Shown here one piece after another: positions 62,201 through 64,000 of a stretch of DNA of 64,000 nt (position 1 is its first letter; each line of letters opens with the position of its first letter). The translations under genes were made by a program, and so were the position numbers. This DNA comes from Flavobacteriia bacterium (lineage in GTDB: Bacteria > Bacteroidota > Bacteroidia > Flavobacteriales > Weeksellaceae). The stretch is from the NCBI GenBank assembly GCA_015999765.1, contig JAECQR010000005.1, forward strand, positions 1-64,000, in the 5' to 3' direction. The notes beneath the pieces were generated by a model. That model was not told where the DNA came from. It saw only the letters and a list, made by a program, of their open reading frames with translations, and ran no database searches.

Positions 62201-64000
62201 CTGCAGTTTCCTGGACTGTAGTGCCGGCTTCTTCAGGATGTTACGAGTATCTGGTGGTGGCCAATCAGGGTACGGTGGTTTTTACACCGTCGGGAGACGG
62301 CAGTGCCTACACAGCGAATAGTGTATATTCCGCTGCAAATCAGGTGGTCTATAAAGGAACAGGAAACTCTGTTACGGCCACCGGGCTTACCGAAGGCATG
62401 CAGTACTGCTACAAGATTTTTGTCCGGGAAGTGAACAGCAGCCAATGGAGTGAAGGGGTTTCTGTTTGCCGGACTACAGGACTGAGTTACTGTGATTCGT
62501 ACGGGAATACAGATTTCGGTACAGGCATCACCGGTGTAGAATTCAATACCATCAATAATCTATCAGCGCCGGGAGATCAGCCGGATTATTCGGATTATAC
62601 CGCGCTGTCAACAGCTGTTTCTATCGGACAAAGTTATGATTTGTCAGTAAAGGTGAATACCGATGGAAATTATAAAACCGCTGCGAAAGTGTGGATCGAC
62701 TGGAACCGCAGTGGGACTTTTGAGGTTTCTACTGAGGAATACGACCTTGGGACTGCAGTGAATGTTGCAGATGGATATACTACAAATTCCCCTTTGATCG
62801 TTACGGTGCCGGCATCAGCACAACCCGGCATGACCCGAATGCGGATCAGCAATAAATACGATTCAGCAGCCACTCCATGTGAATCTGGATATGACGGTGA
62901 GGTTGAAGATTATACAATTGAAATCGTAAAGCCAGCCAATGCCGAAATTAATATAAAAGGGGGCAGTATTTCAATTCCGTCAGGTTCCACCGAGGTGAAT
63001 GCACTCAATAATACGCTCTTTGCAGCTACTGATCTGGGTTCCTCCTCTGTAGAAAAAACCTTCACCATTGAAAACTTAGGGCAGAATATCCTTAATCTGA
63101 CCGGTTCTCCTAATGTTAAACTTGTAGGCGACCATCCGGCCGATTTCACCATTACTGAACAGCCTGCCTCAACGACGGTCGGCATCAATGGTTCCGTGAC
63201 TTTTAAAGTGAAATTCAACCCTACGACAGCGGACGTGAGATCGGCAGTGGTCTCCATCAGCAATGATGACCCGACAGGCAGTGAAAACCCTTACACGTTC
63301 AGGATACAGGGCAAGGGACAGTGTGCTGCGGTGCCGGTAATCAGTATGTTACCGTCCTCCGGTCCTGCCCATACGGTGGTGACCTTAACTTCCGCGGTTA
63401 ATGATTTAACCGGTGCAGAAGTAAAATTGAACGGTGTTACCCTTATTCCTTTATCGGTGAACACCGGTGAAATAAAAATTAAAATTCCTGCCGGCGCGGA
63501 GGATGGAAATTTTACCGTAAGACTGAAGACCGGCTGTGTATTCACTCAGGCCTTCGATGTAGTGACGTACGAAAATACAGGATGCGAAGGGGCAGCAACG
63601 GGTTCACTTCCAACGGATCTTATTATTTATGAAGTAAATGACGAAGAAAAATTAAGCGGGGGATATATTTCCATCTATAACGGAACTTCTTCTGCCAAAA
63701 ATCTGGCCAATTATAACATTTACAGAGAAGGGAAAGTTTATGTCTCCAGTTTTTCAGGAATCCTTAATCCGGGAGCAGTCGCTGTACTGAAGGTAAGTAC
63801 CGGTACACAGTGTGCGGTGCCTGCTTCTACCGGCAATGGGACTGTTAACGGAGGATTTAATGATAGTGACAATTTTGAGCTTACCGATATCAACGGCACC
63901 GTTATTTACGATAAAGTAGTTACTCCCGGTTATGTGGGATATTATATGATCAGAAAACCGGGTATGCTGGGTAACTATACCACTTATGACACTGCAGCGT
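59287..64000 (+). CDS. Very large adhesin with InlB B-repeats, GEVED and TIG domains (partial)
   Basis: Open from the ATG at 59287 to the window end, at least 1571 residues, so C-terminally incomplete here. Signal peptide LMVLLFTLISVAGWGQ. In order: an N-terminal domain with TTGEYLIVGDGG; a Big_2-like part (SSSNPSVATVNSTTGEVTVV, about 220-260); at least four InlB B-repeat/Flg_new units of about 75 residues (YTVTYDGNANTGG, ITFNSNGGTGT, ITFDKNAADAIGS, VIFNKNHADATGT, each closing near LYAQW or LFAKW); a choice-of-anchor D part (FTITNTGTLDLTLGTIALSG); Fn3-like domains; a GEVED domain (VWIDWNRSGTFEV ... GEVEDYTIEIV); a second anchor-D-like part; a TIG-like domain; and a lamin-tail-like end (DLIIYEVNDEEKLSGGYISI). 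A T9SS tail is expected beyond the window. Confidence 0.8.
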   Translation, partial: MKKKLSSGAHCLMVLLFTLISVAGWGQAFNLVTNITDLTTGEYLIVGDGGSNDGLMKNSISAGPIIDYSPITNPGATITTGYTSENIFAIEVTGTTIKTVTIYNSAVGYVSWGNSGTGAGNNAGFFNGTATSKEQWTVNVSSNLWTLSNVATPARLFQWNNSSPRFAAYTSAQIKLKLYKKESPTCITPEQNFAAGTVTKTLGDAPFTNAFTSNSTGTVTYSSSNPSVATVNSTTGEVTVVGVGNATVNVNTAASNPYCAATLSYTLNVNPSSYTVTYDGNANTGGTPPGGGSYPAGGTVTVSGNTGNLIKTCANFNGWNTAANGSGTAYGPGASFTLNANTTLYAQWISTLKTITFNSNGGTGTMTAQAACAPEAIKTNAYTRAGYTFAGWNAAANGSGTAYSGGANYNFTADVTLYAQWTPNNNTITFDKNAADAIGSTPAQTLATGASANLHTNGYSRTGYTFAGWASSASGIVVYADQASYTIGTGNVTLFAKWTANPYQVIFNKNHADATGTMSNQQIAYQTTANLTSNAFARTGYAFKEWNTAADGSGTGYANSAAYTMSTLGDKTLYAQWEVYTGPCLSEDFTAGTNPVGWINSGTGITFGSYYADIAANTGYITMASVSNPKTLTFDLSRTSNATAKNLNIEVSTTSQTSGFTVIANYDHNNTTSNGTTTVTVDLSAYSAASTIYIRFSKTSGSTSPWRIDNIQVFCGSSVPAPQISVTPAGNYAFGNQMVSSSSAAANFTITNTGTLDLTLGTIALSGTNADQFSVTPAGSATVNPAGSTSFNVVFSPTSTGVKSATVTIPNNTAAPYTFNVSGTAILNTAPNNASISITCIANTQLTLQWAAPTSGVSPTGYIVYALQGTTAPAMVSNLAGNASSYAANGDFSSANVYGSLGRAVFKGNATTAVITGLTTGQQYTFKVVAYNGETATGWASGINNSGSWNATYTVKVPEVGNPSASAAPTSSAVSWTVVPASSGCYEYLVVANQGTVVFTPSGDGSAYTANSVYSAANQVVYKGTGNSVTATGLTEGMQYCYKIFVREVNSSQWSEGVSVCRTTGLSYCDSYGNTDFGTGITGVEFNTINNLSAPGDQPDYSDYTALSTAVSIGQSYDLSVKVNTDGNYKTAAKVWIDWNRSGTFEVSTEEYDLGTAVNVADGYTTNSPLIVTVPASAQPGMTRMRISNKYDSAATPCESGYDGEVEDYTIEIVKPANAEINIKGGSISIPSGSTEVNALNNTLFAATDLGSSSVEKTFTIENLGQNILNLTGSPNVKLVGDHPADFTITEQPASTTVGINGSVTFKVKFNPTTADVRSAVVSISNDDPTGSENPYTFRIQGKGQCAAVPVISMLPSSGPAHTVVTLTSAVNDLTGAEVKLNGVTLIPLSVNTGEIKIKIPAGAEDGNFTVRLKTGCVFTQAFDVVTYENTGCEGAATGSLPTDLIIYEVNDEEKLSGGYISIYNGTSSAKNLANYNIYREGKVYVSSFSGILNPGAVAVLKVSTGTQCAVPASTGNGTVNGGFNDSDNFELTDINGTVIYDKVVTPGYVGYYMIRKPGMLGNYTTYDTAA

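Noticed and set aside
1..64000. CRISPR array, rRNA or tRNA genes
   Set aside because: No regularly spaced direct repeats with unique spacers were seen, and no rRNA or tRNA signature was recognised on either strand by eye; a covariance search would be decisive.

Overview
The window looks like a chromosomal segment of a Flavobacteriales bacterium, most likely a Chryseobacterium-like member of the Weeksellaceae. The reasons are a SusC/SusD pair, type IX secretion (T9SS) sorting tails, RteC, GEVED-domain adhesins, TAnnTTTG-type Bacteroidota promoter elements and weak Shine-Dalgarno sites. The species cannot be named from the sequence alone. No rRNA, tRNA or CRISPR array was recognised.

1-16.3 kb is a gene-sparse, repeat-rich mosaic. 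It holds a YciE/DUF892 ferritin-like protein, a frameshifted T9SS-sorted adhesin, RteC with a small companion, a TPR/AraC-type regulator, two tiny overlapping genes, a small exported protein, and a minus-strand operon of TlpA-like thioredoxin/DUF3738 protein, SusC and SusD. Between the genes lie at least five families of short dispersed repeats: REP-like hairpins, a double-hairpin element, a TGGCTTCG...CAGCCACC hairpin, a long stem-loop element, and degenerate GGTTRA / GGATGCTG tracts.

16.3-38.4 kb is visibly AT-rich and looks acquired. Its first half is a defence island. A plus-strand set (XRE regulator with a double dyad operator, a 743-residue DGQHR protein, a DUF2971 protein) converges on a long minus-strand run: dndC-dndD-dndE (DNA phosphorothioation), a HARE-HTH/Mrr nuclease, a HepT-MntA toxin-antitoxin pair, then a HipA-like kinase split into a kinase core and a separate downstream HipA-N-like protein. 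A decayed second mntA copy lies on the other side of the kinase pair. The second half is a putative polymorphic-toxin operon: a leader RNA that folds into a terminator, a TPR protein, a lamin-tail T9SS protein, a 2254-residue SpvB/YD-repeat/RHS protein ending in an HExxH domain, and a candidate immunity protein.

38.6-64 kb returns to higher GC. It has a truncated alkaline phosphatase next to a broken RAYT transposase, an ecotin-type protease inhibitor, two cell-surface proteins (FISUMP and DUF11), a small exported protein, and four large adhesins in a row. Two of these share a co-linear 1.4-kb 3' part, including 366 identical bases that run through the terminator. The last adhesin runs off the window.

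The most interesting parts are the phosphorothioation island with its nuclease, two toxin-type modules and an unusual DGQHR/DUF2971 operon, and the attenuator-like RNA in front of the YD-repeat toxin operon.
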